A program made the position numbers and the translations under genes. A stretch of DNA of 64,000 bases from assembly GCF_002243345.2 (NCBI RefSeq), contig NZ_CP022655.2, positions 832,001 through 896,000 on the forward strand. The letters run 5' to 3'. Under the pieces are notes generated by a model, which saw only the letters and a program-made list of their open reading frames with translations, did no database searches and was not told where the DNA came from. This document shows, one piece after another, positions 7,942 through 16,356 of this stretch. How positions within the stretch are numbered: the first letter of the stretch is position 1; each line of letters starts with the position of its first letter. The stretch comes from Paenibacillus sp. RUD330. GTDB lineage: Bacteria > Bacillota > Bacilli > Paenibacillales > Paenibacillaceae.

Positions 7942-8625
7942 TCATCTTCTGTGACCTTGGTCACCAACCTTGGCGGCCAATCCATGCCGATCCAGAATCG
8001 TTATGAAGCCGCGGGCCGCGAGGATCCATCCCTGCTTCCGCATCCGGGCGAGCATGCGGCTGACGACCTCCCTGGCGGTGCCCAGCTCCGCCGCAAGCTG
8101 CTGATGAGTAAGCCGGACGGATGGATCTGTCTCCGCCGTCTTCTCCAGCAGGAGCTCGGCCAGCCGCGCCTCCAGCGAACGGGTATCCGCAGCCAGATGG
8201 CTGCCCATGGAGATCATGCCGTCCAGGATATTGCCGAATACTGCGTTCCTTAGGGGCGGATAGACCTGGATCCAGCGAAGGAAGGACTGTTTGTCCACAA
8301 AAACGGCCTTCGCCTCGGTCTCGGCCACGATCACGCCGGGATAATCGCGTTCGCTGAGGCCGCTGAGCACCATCATGGCGCATATATCCCCGGCGGCCAG
8401 CCGATTGGCGAGCACTTCCCGGCCATCCTCGGCGAATTGGGACAGGCGCACCGTTCCCGAGAGCAGGAATACGGAGTAATGCTCGGCATCACCCCGGTTG
8501 AAGAGGGTCGAGCCGGGCTGAAACGTCTTCGTCCGGGGATGGGACGCTTCCCACTCCGCGGCGGGAATGGTTGCGATGGAAGGGAAAAGCTCATGCAGGA
8601 GCTTCCCGGCTATCGGCTTGTTCAT
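7942..8625 (-). CDS. Crp/Fnr-family transcriptional regulator
   Basis: 227 residues with an N-terminal cyclic-nucleotide-type beta-roll (PGSTLFNRGDAEHYSVFLLSG, residues 35-55), a long dimer helix, and a C-terminal winged helix (LTHQQLAAELGTAREVVSRMLARMRKQG, near residues 165-195). No N-terminal or central cysteine cluster of the FNR type is visible, so an iron-sulfur oxygen sensor is unlikely. The start at 8625 is preferred over longer in-frame options because GGGAG sits seven bases upstream. The effector is unknown; location before the peroxiredoxin gene hints at redox or starvation control. Confidence 0.87.
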   Translation of the reverse strand: MNKPIAGKLLHELFPSIATIPAAEWEASHPRTKTFQPGSTLFNRGDAEHYSVFLLSGTVRLSQFAEDGREVLANRLAAGDICAMMVLSGLSERDYPGVIVAETEAKAVFVDKQSFLRWIQVYPPLRNAVFGNILDGMISMGSHLAADTRSLEARLAELLLEKTAETDPSVRLTHQQLAAELGTAREVVSRMLARMRKQGWILAARGFITILDRHGLAAKVGDQGHRR

Positions 8626-8802
8626 CGGCATTCTCCCGTCTGCTGGACCGGAATCCATTTCTCTTCCGGGTACGGAATCGGCAGCGATTCGAAAAGAGGG
8701 CATGAGGCAGGATGGCGGAGGGGATCCGGCAGCCTCCGATCATGCGGAGACAGGCGGCCGCCAACGGATAAAAGCTGCCGCGATCCGGCAGCTTCCCCAT
8801 CT

Positions 8803-9315
8803 CTAGGCTTTCGAAGCCGCAGCCACATATTCCTCCAACCGATCCCAAGTTTCCGTGACGCCTTGCTCCATGCCCATATCGATCACGCTCTTGAGAGCTT
8901 CGGCGCTCGCGTATACGGTATGGTTCGTCACCCTGGTGCCTCCTTCGACATCCTCGAAGAACAGCATGATGCGGCCGGGCGGCATGTCGGTGTTCTCGAT
9001 TCCCTCGGCGTCCGAGAAGTAATCGATGCCCGTGAATTTCTCGCCGCCGGCTACTTCTTCATAGACCGTCTTGCCCCATGATTCCATGCCGAAGAAGTCG
9101 CCTTGGTTTTTGTCCACGCACTTCATGCAGTAATGCCAGCTTCCCCCTGGACGGAAATCCATCCGGCTGAAGGTCAGCTCCCAGCCGCGCGGTCCCCACC
9201 AGTGCTTGAGCATTTCGCCGTCGGTGAAGGCTTGGAAGACCAGCTTGCGCGGAGCCGGGAAAACCCGCTCCAGAACAAGGGTATTGCCTTCGGCCTTGAG
9301 AGTCATTTTGTTCAC
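8803..9315 (-). CDS. SRPBCC/AHSA1-domain protein
   Basis: START-like helix-grip protein of 170 residues: LERVFPAPRKLVFQAFTDGEMLKHWWGPRGW at the N-terminus and WDRLEEYV at the C-terminus are classic for the activator-of-Hsp90-ATPase-like family, which binds hydrophobic ligands. It starts with GTG after AGGAGG. It lies about 100 bp downstream of the ArsR-type gene on the same strand; ArsR-SRPBCC pairs are common in Gram-positive bacteria and the pair is probably one autoregulated unit. Ligand unknown. Confidence 0.87.
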   Translation of the reverse strand: MNKMTLKAEGNTLVLERVFPAPRKLVFQAFTDGEMLKHWWGPRGWELTFSRMDFRPGGSWHYCMKCVDKNQGDFFGMESWGKTVYEEVAGGEKFTGIDYFSDAEGIENTDMPPGRIMLFFEDVEGGTRVTNHTVYASAEALKSVIDMGMEQGVTETWDRLEEYVAAASKA

Positions 9316-9413
9316 TTTATTTCCTCCTCATATCGATTGTCCGCATAGGTTCTTATGCCGGCTCTGCCTTCGACCGTCATGAACTTGAGCATGCGTGTGA
9401 CTTTGAAAAGGGT

Positions 9414-9806
9414 CTACTCCGGCTTCCGCTGCGAGTCTTCATCCGCATTTCCGTTCGCTGCCTGCAGCTTGAGCAAATAGTCCTCCAAGGCGTCGTACCG
9501 GTCTTCCCAAATGCGCCGGTAGCGATCCAGCCAAGCATCCATCTCCCGCAGGGGCTGCACGCGGAGGCTGTAGCTGCGGCGGTTGGCCTCCGCCGTCACG
9601 TCTACGAGACCGGCCTCAAGCAGCACCTTCAGATGCTTGGAGGCTTGAGGCTGCCGGATCTGAAGCCGCTCGGCGATTTCTCCGACCATGAGCGGCCCCG
9701 TCGACAGCAGCTCGACGATCCGCAGTCGGCTTGGCTCGCTTAAAGCTCCGAATGTCGTTATATCCATAGCTGTCTGTTGTCGCCTGGATGCAAGGAAAAG
9801 CTCCAC
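9414..9806 (-). CDS. ArsR-family transcriptional repressor
   Basis: Winged-helix regulator: FGALSEPSRLRIVELLSTGPLMVGEIAERLQIRQPQASKHLKVL is a standard ArsR/SmtB DNA-binding unit. No metal-binding cysteine pair is present in the recognition helix, so a metal sensor is unlikely; this matches the ArsR group that pairs with SRPBCC genes. Two starts are possible: GTG at 9806 or ATG at 9767; neither has a strong ribosome site. It probably represses itself and the SRPBCC gene through the repeats at 9893-9918. Confidence 0.85.
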   Translation of the reverse strand: MELFLASRRQQTAMDITTFGALSEPSRLRIVELLSTGPLMVGEIAERLQIRQPQASKHLKVLLEAGLVDVTAEANRRSYSLRVQPLREMDAWLDRYRRIWEDRYDALEDYLLKLQAANGNADEDSQRKPE

Positions 9807-9878
9807 TCCGGCACGGCTCTTGCCGATCCAATCATCCCGCTCACCTCTTTCCCTTCATCATTGCCGTCCCATGATTGG

Positions 9879-9918
9879 AATATACCATATAAGGAATATT
9901 CCTGTAAAGGAATATTAT
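9879..9918 (-). promoter_or_regulatory. promoter and likely operator of the arsR-SRPBCC operon
   Basis: On the minus strand TTTACA (9903-9908), an 18-bp spacer and TATATT (9879-9884) form a promoter. The spacer contains the perfect palindrome GGAATATTCC (9893-9902), and a second half-copy GGAATATTAT follows at 9909-9918, 16 bp away. A palindrome between the -35 and -10 boxes fits ArsR autorepression. Confidence 0.6.
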
Positions 9919-9926
9919 AGGCATAA

Positions 9927-9954
9927 AGCCGGACTTTCCTTAAGGAAAGTCCGG
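9927..9954. repeat. 28-bp perfect inverted repeat
   Basis: GCCGGACTTTCC and its complement around a TTAA centre. It may be the terminator of the membrane-protein gene at 10156-10830 (a short TTTAT follows on the minus strand), but the T-run is weak. The remaining 200 bp up to 10156 hold no gene; see the finding on 10020-10140. Confidence 0.55.
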
Positions 9955-10155
9955 CCGGGTCCGACGCCCGGCTCGCGCCGAACGGTCAAAGCCTATGTAA
10001 GAGCAAGACAGCGAAAGAGGGCGCATGTTAGGATCATAAGCGGAAGAGGCGGGGACAGGGACCGATGGCGGAAGGCTCCCGGCGGTTCGAAGCGATGCCC
10101 CTGAAAGGGGCAGGCCACCTTGTTCCCTGATATCGGACGCGTGCTCGTCTGCCTG

Positions 10156-10830
10156 TCAAAGCGCCGAATCCGTATAGGATACGGATGGATACGAGGACTT
10201 TGCGCCACCCGAGCGAAGGCTGCCGGCGATGAGGAACTGCGCGGCGTAATACGTCAGCATGATCCAGTAGCCCGAATAAGCGACATCGGACACGAACATG
10301 TTCCAGGACAGGATCGAATCCGAGATCATGAACAGCAGGCTGCCCGCGATGGCGAGGCGATTGCCCGACATGATGGCGGACCAGGCCATCAGGGAGATGA
10401 CGGCCACATAGGCGGCTACGGGAAGGATCAGCTCCGTCTTGCCGTCGGCTGTGAGGGCAGAGATGAGCTTGCTGCCCATGAGGAAGGCGAAGACGGCGAT
10501 CGGAACGATCGTTGCGAAGCGCAGCCGGGAGAACCGCCATCTGCCGAAGAAAGCCGACATGTAGAAGAGATGCCCGATCAGGAAGGCGGACAAGCCGACG
10601 ACGAACCAGCGCAGCGTGCCGTCGCCGACAGCGCAGAAGAATAGGCCTGCGAGCACGAGCGCAGGATAGCGGCGCCTTCCGCCGAAGCTGCCGAGATAGG
10701 CATACAGGATGATGAGCGCCATCGGGATCAGCTTGAAGACGATTTTGACTCCTTCCGGATCGGAAGGAATGACGAAAATATAAAGCAGGCCCATGATCAG
10801 GATAAGGACGGGCAAAAGAGCTCTGGACAT
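10156..10830 (-). CDS. YhhN/TMEM86-like membrane protein, probable lysoplasmalogenase
   Basis: Integral membrane protein of 224 residues with about eight hydrophobic segments. GLFFCAVGDGTLRW and GSLLFMISDSILSW match the two acidic motifs (G..GD and G...F..SD) of the YhhN/TMEM86 family, whose animal members hydrolyse the vinyl-ether bond of lysoplasmalogens. Bacterial members are mostly uncharacterised. The ATG at 10830 has CGGAG about 12 bases upstream; the longer open frame adds a non-membrane stretch unlike the family. Confidence 0.8.
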   Translation of the reverse strand: MSRALLPVLILIMGLLYIFVIPSDPEGVKIVFKLIPMALIILYAYLGSFGGRRRYPALVLAGLFFCAVGDGTLRWFVVGLSAFLIGHLFYMSAFFGRWRFSRLRFATIVPIAVFAFLMGSKLISALTADGKTELILPVAAYVAVISLMAWSAIMSGNRLAIAGSLLFMISDSILSWNMFVSDVAYSGYWIMLTYYAAQFLIAGSLRSGGAKSSYPSVSYTDSAL

Positions 10831-11051
10831 GGAATCGATCACTCCGTTCGTGGAGGTTGGATGCCGGCATTTGCGGCTGGACAGCCCGCCGTTCCGGCCT
10901 TGGTTCAGTGTAGAGGACAACGCTTGGAATGACAATACAACTTTTGGAGGGGGAAAATCCCCCGCATCGCATTTACAAACGGACCTTCAGCCCTTTTAAT
11001 AGAAGGACCGTTCAATAGCCATGCCTGAATGGCATCGCAGGGGGAGTTCAT

Positions 11052-11984
11052 ATGCCAAAATCGCTGTATGCGGCACTCGTCGCTCTGAGCCTGATCTGGG
11101 GAGGCTCCTTCTATTTCATCAAGCTTCTGCTCGAAGAAACGGGTCCGTGGATGATCGCTTTCCTGCGCTCCTCGTTCGGCCTCGTCACCATTACCGCCGT
11201 CATGCTGCTGCTGCGCAAGCCGTTCGGGCTTCGCTCCGTGCCCTGGATTCCCATGGCTGTCATGGCTCTCTTCAACACCGCCGTTCCATGGGCGCTCATC
11301 GGCTTCAGCGAAACGAGGCTTTCCAGCGGAATGGCGTCGGTCCTGAACGCGACGACACCTCTGTGGACGATCATCGTCGGCACGCTCTTTTTCCGGAATG
11401 CGGCCGGAAGGCTGCAGTGGGCGGGAATGCTGACAGCTCTCGCCGGGATGATGGTGCTGCTCGGCGTCAACCCGTCCACGATCATCTCCGTCGACGGCAT
11501 CGGCTTCGCCTGCATGCTGGCGGCGACGCTCTGCTACGGGATCGGCTCGCAGCTGTCCAGGCGCCTGACAGGCTTGTCGATGTATCAGCTCACCTTCGGA
11601 ACGCTGCTGTGCTCCGCAGCCGGGAGCGGAATCGCCGCCTTCTCCACGGAGCCATTTCCGACTGCAGCCTTCAGCTCAGGCTCGTTCATCGGGGCGCTGG
11701 CCGGCATCGGCGTATTCGGCTCCGGCATCGCGTACATCATCTTCTACTACCTGATCCAGAAGGGAAGCCCGGAGTTCGCCACGATGGTCACGTATCTCGT
11801 GCCGGTCAGCGCCATCGTCTGGGGATACTCGCTGCTCGGCGAGCCTCTCCATTGGAACCTGCTCGCGGGGCTGGCCGTCATTCTCGGCGGCGTGTTCCTC
11901 GCCACCCGGGGCGGAAGGCAGGCCGGCGGCGGGAAAGCCTCTCTGGCGCCTGCAGGGAAGAGCAATCGGTCCGTTGACGGTTGA
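11052..11984 (+). CDS. EamA/DMT-superfamily transporter
   Basis: 310 residues with ten predicted membrane helices arranged as two EamA repeats; the first opens SLIWGGSFYFIKLLLEETGPW, the second contains GIGVFGSGIAYIIFYYLIQKGSP and ends with the ILGGVFLATR helix typical of the family. Such proteins usually export amino acids or metabolites; the substrate cannot be inferred. GGGGGAG precedes the ATG. Monocistronic, with a terminator at 12065-12098. Confidence 0.88.
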   Translation: MPKSLYAALVALSLIWGGSFYFIKLLLEETGPWMIAFLRSSFGLVTITAVMLLLRKPFGLRSVPWIPMAVMALFNTAVPWALIGFSETRLSSGMASVLNATTPLWTIIVGTLFFRNAAGRLQWAGMLTALAGMMVLLGVNPSTIISVDGIGFACMLAATLCYGIGSQLSRRLTGLSMYQLTFGTLLCSAAGSGIAAFSTEPFPTAAFSSGSFIGALAGIGVFGSGIAYIIFYYLIQKGSPEFATMVTYLVPVSAIVWGYSLLGEPLHWNLLAGLAVILGGVFLATRGGRQAGGGKASLAPAGKSNRSVDG

Positions 11985-12064
11985 CCGCGTAAATGCTGCG
12001 GCTCCTGGAAATGAAAGGCATCAACGGTTGGCCTGCTTAACCGTCAACGGCATGAATATCCGCA

Positions 12065-12098
12065 AAAAACGGCAAATCCCGAGGATCTGCCGTTTTTC
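12065..12098. terminator. bidirectional terminator
   Basis: AAAAACGGCA and TGCCGTTTTT with inner ATCC/GGAT pairs; T-runs on both strands. It separates the convergent DMT transporter and acyl-CoA synthetase genes. Confidence 0.88.
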
Positions 12099-12148
12099 TT
12101 GTACCATGAAACAAGAATTCTGCCGAACAGCGGGCCGGATACGAAGCG

Positions 12149-13648
12149 TTACTTTTCCCTCAGAGCCCGCCGGAGCGTTTTGCCGGAGCTGTTCTTCGGC
12201 AGCTCCGCCAGGAACTCGACGATCGTCGGAATCTTGTATTTCACCAGCCTGGATTGGCAGAACTCCAAGAGGCTGTCGACCGCAAGCGTGTCATCGCTGC
12301 GGACGACGAACGCCTTGACCCGCTCGCCGAACACCTCGTCGGGCACGCCGACGACCGCCGCCTCGAATACGGACGGATGCTGGTAGATGACTTCCTCCAC
12401 CTCGCGCGGATAGACGTTGAAGCCTCCGACGTTGATCATGTCCTTCTTGCGGTCGACGATGAAGATGTAGCCTTCCTCGTCCATCCGGGCCATGTCGCCT
12501 GTGTAGAGCCAGCCGTCCCGGAGCGTCGCGGCCGTCGCTTCCGGCATGCCGAGATAGCCCTGCATGATGTTGGGGCCTTGAGCGATCAGCTCTCCGACCT
12601 CGCCGCGCGGCACCTCGCGCCCTTCGGAATCCACGACCTTGTTGATCACGTTCGGGATGTCCACGCCGATGGAGCCCGGCTTGCGGATGCCCCCGAGAGG
12701 GTTGAAGGCGGTGACCGGGCTGGCTTCGGACAATCCGTACCCTTCATAGATGACGGTCTGGAACTTCTCCTCGAATCGGTTCAGCACCTCGAGCGGCAGC
12801 GAAGCGCCGCCGGAGGAGCAGAGCCGGATGCCCGCGAAGTCTGCGGCCGACGCGCCGGGGAATTGCAGCAGGAAGCTGTACATCGTCGGCACGCCGGAGA
12901 ATATCGTCGCCCTGTCGTCGCGGATCGTGCGGATGACCTCGGCCGGCTGGAAGCGCGGCATGATGATGAGCGCTGCTCCGACTGCGAGCGGAGCGTTGAC
13001 GCACACCGTCATGGAGTAGATGTGGAACATCGGCAGCACGACGACGGCGCGGTCCTCATGATCGATCTTGAACATGGAATGGACCGATTCCGCGTTGGTC
13101 GCCAAGTTCCGATGGGAGAGCATCGCGCCCTTCGGCTTGCCTGTCGTACCCGAGGTGTAGAGGATGACCGCCGTATCGCCGTCTTTGATGTAAGCGGATT
13201 CAAGATCGCCGCCGCCAGCGCCCAGAAGCTCATCCCAAGACGTGCCGGCTCCGGTGAGGACGACCAGCTTCAGCTCCGGAAGGCGGGGGCGCAGAGCACG
13301 GACGACCGGCTCCAGGGGAGAGGCGGCAATGACTGCGCGGGCGCGGCTGTTGTCCAGCACGTAAGCGATCTCCTCCGGCGTGTAGGTCGGGTTGACCGGA
13401 ACCGCGACGGCGCCGATGCGCAGGATGCCGTAATAGGCGATGACGAACTCGGGCGAATTGCCGAGAAGCAGCACGACCTTGTCTCCCTTGGCGATTCCGT
13501 GGGACGCCAGCCCCGACGCGCACTGCATCACTTGGTCCATCAGCTCGGAATAGCTTGTTTCCCGGCCGCCCCAGACGTAGGCGGGACGCGCGGGATGGCT
13601 TGCTGCGCTGTTCTCCAAAATTTCGACTAAACTCCAACTCATGCGCAT
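12149..13648 (-). CDS. fatty-acid/acyl-CoA synthetase (AMP-binding enzyme)
   Basis: ANL-superfamily ligase of 499 residues that activates a carboxylic acid through acyl-AMP to acyl-CoA. The P-loop-like motif YTSGTTGKPKGAMLSHRN sits near residue 160, the A5 motif YEGYGLSEASPV near 310, the A8 motif DGWLYTGDMARMDEEGYIFIVDRKKDMINVGGFNVYP near 385-420, and the catalytic lysine in KNSSGKTLRR at the C-terminus. Size and motifs fit LcfB/FadD-like medium- or long-chain ligases. A GAGGAG site precedes the ATG. A consensus -10 box and a perfect cre box lie upstream, suggesting glucose repression as for fatty-acid degradation genes. Confidence 0.88.
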   Translation of the reverse strand: MRMSWSLVEILENSAASHPARPAYVWGGRETSYSELMDQVMQCASGLASHGIAKGDKVVLLLGNSPEFVIAYYGILRIGAVAVPVNPTYTPEEIAYVLDNSRARAVIAASPLEPVVRALRPRLPELKLVVLTGAGTSWDELLGAGGGDLESAYIKDGDTAVILYTSGTTGKPKGAMLSHRNLATNAESVHSMFKIDHEDRAVVVLPMFHIYSMTVCVNAPLAVGAALIIMPRFQPAEVIRTIRDDRATIFSGVPTMYSFLLQFPGASAADFAGIRLCSSGGASLPLEVLNRFEEKFQTVIYEGYGLSEASPVTAFNPLGGIRKPGSIGVDIPNVINKVVDSEGREVPRGEVGELIAQGPNIMQGYLGMPEATAATLRDGWLYTGDMARMDEEGYIFIVDRKKDMINVGGFNVYPREVEEVIYQHPSVFEAAVVGVPDEVFGERVKAFVVRSDDTLAVDSLLEFCQSRLVKYKIPTIVEFLAELPKNSSGKTLRRALREK

Positions 13649-13714
13649 TCATCTCCTCTTTCAATCGGCTTGGAATGAGAACCGGCGATGTAGGCAAGGA
13701 TGAATTTATTCAGC

Positions 13715-13738
13715 ATTATATTCTTGAAAGCGATAACA
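13715..13738 (-). promoter_or_regulatory. -10 box plus perfect CcpA (cre) site of the acyl-CoA synthetase gene
   Basis: The minus strand has TATAAT at 13715-13720; directly upstream (13725-13738) TGAAAGCGATAACA matches the cre consensus TGWNANCGNTNWCA at all 14 positions. CcpA bound here would cover the core promoter and repress. The rest of the 345-bp divergent spacer to 13993 is AT-rich and shows no gene. Confidence 0.72.
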
Positions 13739-13992
13739 AATCCCTGCCGGCGGCGATGAATTCATTTTCCATTTCATGGATCCCGTTAGGGGACAGAAAG
13801 CGGCATGAAATCGGAATATGATCAGGGTGCATCGAGAAATCATGGCGGACATGAACATATATTTCTAAGAATTCATGCACTTTATCCTATATTTCTAAAA
13901 AGAATAGATCTTATCGGGAAAAAAAGGGTACATTCGATTCGATAAAACCGATCGGCTGGGTCATCCAGCCAGTGAGCAGGAGGAGAATATCC

Positions 13993-14508
13993 ATGCAGCC
14001 ATCCAAATTCGTGCGCCAATCCCGCTGCTTCAAGACGGCCCGCATCTTTCCGCCGGATGTCAACAACCATCAGACGATGTTCGGCGGCAAGCTGATGGCC
14101 TATATCGACGATATCGCCTCCATCGCGGCGATGAAGCATTGCCGGATGCCGACCGTGACCGCATCGACGGATTCCGTGGACTTCCTCCACCCGATCCGCC
14201 CGACCGACAGCATTACGATGGAGGCCTATGTCGCCTGGAGCGGCCGGTCGTCGATGGAGGTGTTCGTGAAGATCGTCAAGGAGGATCTCATGAGCGGGGA
14301 GCGGATGGTCGCGGCGACGGCCTTCCTGACGTTCGTGGCCATGGGGCCGGACAAGCGCCCGGCTCCGGTGCCCGATATCGTGCCGGAGACGGAGGAGGAG
14401 AAGAAGCTGTTCGAGTCCGCTCCGGCGAGAGCGGAGATCCGCCGGCGGCGCAGGCAGGAATCCAAGCGCTTTGCCGATTTTCTCGGCGTGGACCATCCCT
14501 GGGAATGA
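13993..14508 (+). CDS. acyl-CoA thioesterase, hotdog fold (second copy)
   Basis: 171-residue hotdog thioesterase that is clearly related to the gene at 102-830: both share the FGGKLMAYIDD and TASTDSVDFLHP segments and a RRQESK motif near the C-terminus, but this copy lacks the long tail. It should hydrolyse acyl-CoA. The ATG at 13993 has AGGAGGAG at correct distance; the upstream GTG overlaps that site. It is divergent from the acyl-CoA synthetase, so the two could be co-regulated and act in opposite directions on acyl-CoA pools. Confidence 0.88.
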   Translation: MQPSKFVRQSRCFKTARIFPPDVNNHQTMFGGKLMAYIDDIASIAAMKHCRMPTVTASTDSVDFLHPIRPTDSITMEAYVAWSGRSSMEVFVKIVKEDLMSGERMVAATAFLTFVAMGPDKRPAPVPDIVPETEEEKKLFESAPARAEIRRRRRQESKRFADFLGVDHPWE

Positions 14509-14638
14509 CCTTTGCGGCAACGGTCGGAGCAGCCGTTCCATCCCCTTGATTCCTTGGACTCAAGCCGATGCCGCCGACACGCAGGCCTGCAAGACGGGGC
14601 GGCGGATCCACGGCGCCTTTCACATCTGCGAACCCCAT

Positions 14639-14663
14639 CCAGCCGATCTCCGGCTGGTTTTTT
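14639..14663 (+). terminator. terminator after second thioesterase gene
   Basis: CCAGCC/GGCTGG stem followed by six T. Confidence 0.75.
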
Positions 14664-14761
14664 CATACGGCGCGGAAAAAGTTGTCACGCCAGGTCTGAT
14701 TGGAGGGCCGGTTGGATAGGGTATCTACTATAGATTGTCTTTTAGGGAAGGCGGGGAATCC

Positions 14762-15400
14762 ATGGTTGCGGAAGCATTTCGGTACATAACGGAAAACCGG
14801 GAGCGGTTCTGGGAAGCCGTGCAGACCCATGTGACGATCAGCCTGTACGCGCTTCTGATCGCTGCGGCCATCTGCATCCCTCTCGGAATCCTCTGCGCCA
14901 AATACAGCCGTCTGACCGCGCCCGTCATGGGCTTGTTCAACTCGCTGCGGGTCATTCCGAGCCTGGCCGTTCTCGTCATCCTGCTCCCGATCCTGGGCAC
15001 AGGCTTCACGCCTGCGCTCGCCGCGCTTACGCTGCTGGCCTGTCCGCCCATCCTCATCAACACTTATCTCGGCTTCCGCAAGGTCGAGCCCTCTGTGCTG
15101 GAGGCGGCGTCCGCCATGGGCATGGGGGCGGGCAGGCTGCTGCGCCGGGTGGAACTGCCGCTGGCCGCTCCGCTGATGATCTCCGGGCTGAAGACAGCGG
15201 CCGTGGAAGTCGTCGCGAGCGCCACGCTCGCCGCGTTCATCGGAGGCGGCGGGCTCGGGACGTTCATCATCAACGGGCTCGGCTTGTACAACTTCCCGAT
15301 GCTGCTGGTCGGGGCTTTGCCGGTCGCGGCGCTGGCTGTCCTCATGGAGCTGGCCTTGTCCGGGTTGGAGCGTTACGCATCGAGATTTCAACGAATATAG
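14762..15400 (+). CDS. glycine betaine/choline-type ABC transporter permease
   Basis: 212 residues, five to six membrane helices. The conserved binding-protein-dependent permease loop EAASAMGMGAGRLLRRVELPLAAPLMISG (EAA motif, near residues 125-150) is present. First gene of a four-gene OpuC/OsmU-type operon (permease, lipoprotein, ATPase, permease). The ATG at 14762 follows an AAGGCGGGG ribosome site. Upstream, ATCTA-CTA-TAGAT forms a small palindrome near 14725, possibly an operator. The pair with the second permease builds the membrane channel for a quaternary-amine osmolyte. Confidence 0.87.
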   Translation: MVAEAFRYITENRERFWEAVQTHVTISLYALLIAAAICIPLGILCAKYSRLTAPVMGLFNSLRVIPSLAVLVILLPILGTGFTPALAALTLLACPPILINTYLGFRKVEPSVLEAASAMGMGAGRLLRRVELPLAAPLMISGLKTAAVEVVASATLAAFIGGGGLGTFIINGLGLYNFPMLLVGALPVAALAVLMELALSGLERYASRFQRI

Positions 15401-15414
15401 AAGGGGTGTCGGGA

Positions 15415-16338
15415 ATGAAGACGAACATGCAGAGGAACAGCTTGGCGAAGAGAGCTTGGATAGGAGCGGGCATCGTCCTGATGGGCGCGGTGCTGAGCGC
15501 CTGCGGCTCAAGCGGCAGCGGCAAGCCGGAGATCGCGGTCGGCTCCAAGAACTTTACGGAATCGCTCGTACTGGGCGAGATGTACTCGCTGGCGCTGGAG
15601 CATGCGGGCTACAAGGTAGACCGCAAGCTGAATCTCGGCGGCACGCTCGTCGCGCATGAAGCGCTCAAGAAGGGCGATATCGACATGTATCCGGAGTATA
15701 CGGGAACGGGACTCATCAACGTGCTGCAGCTGCCTCCGAAGACGGACGCGCAAGCGGTGTACGACGAGGTATCCAAGGGATACAAGGAGAAGTTCGGCCT
15801 TGTCTGGCTGAAGCCGACGGAAGCCAACGACTCCCAGGGCCTGGTCACGACCAGGAAGGTCGCCGACCAGTACAACCTGCATAAGATCTCCGATCTGCCC
15901 AAGCTCGCACCGCAGCTGCGGATGGCTGCCGTTCCCGAGTTCGAGGAGCGGGAGGACGGCTTGAAGGGACTGAATGCCTTTTATGGCAAAATGGACTTCA
16001 AAAGCATCAAGCTGTTCGACTATGGCGTGAAGTACCGCGTCATCATGAACGGAGAAGCGGACTTGACGGTCGGCTTCACGACCGACGGAGACCTCACCAA
16101 TCCCGATCTCGTGCTGCTTGAAGACGACAAGAAATTCTGGCCGCCGTACTTCGTCGCGCCGGTCGTGCGGGGCGAGGTTCTGGAGAAGAACCCCGATGTG
16201 GAGAAGGTGCTGAACGACGTCTCCGCGAAGCTGGACAACAAGACGGTGCAGGCGCTGAACGCGCAGGTGGACATCGACAAGAAGGAATATGCGGATGTGG
16301 CGAAGGACTTCCTGCAAAAGCAGGGACTGCTGGATTAA
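15415..16338 (+). CDS. osmoprotectant ABC transporter substrate-binding lipoprotein
   Basis: 307 residues with an N-terminal signal ending in the lipobox LSAC, so it is anchored outside the membrane. The mature part opens EIAVGSKNFTESLVLGEMYSLALE and contains DIDMYPEYTGTGL, both typical of OpuCC/OsmX-type proteins that bind betaine, choline or carnitine through an aromatic cage. It follows the first permease by 14 bp and precedes the ATPase by 18 bp. The exact ligand is not visible. Confidence 0.9.
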   Translation: MKTNMQRNSLAKRAWIGAGIVLMGAVLSACGSSGSGKPEIAVGSKNFTESLVLGEMYSLALEHAGYKVDRKLNLGGTLVAHEALKKGDIDMYPEYTGTGLINVLQLPPKTDAQAVYDEVSKGYKEKFGLVWLKPTEANDSQGLVTTRKVADQYNLHKISDLPKLAPQLRMAAVPEFEEREDGLKGLNAFYGKMDFKSIKLFDYGVKYRVIMNGEADLTVGFTTDGDLTNPDLVLLEDDKKFWPPYFVAPVVRGEVLEKNPDVEKVLNDVSAKLDNKTVQALNAQVDIDKKEYADVAKDFLQKQGLLD

Positions 16339-16356
16339 GCGGAGGAGGGAATCGCC

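Noticed and set aside
10020-10140. SAM-I riboswitch
   Set aside because: Only a short segment resembles the S-box core; the conserved helices and GATGAAACCCGGCAACC-type block are missing.
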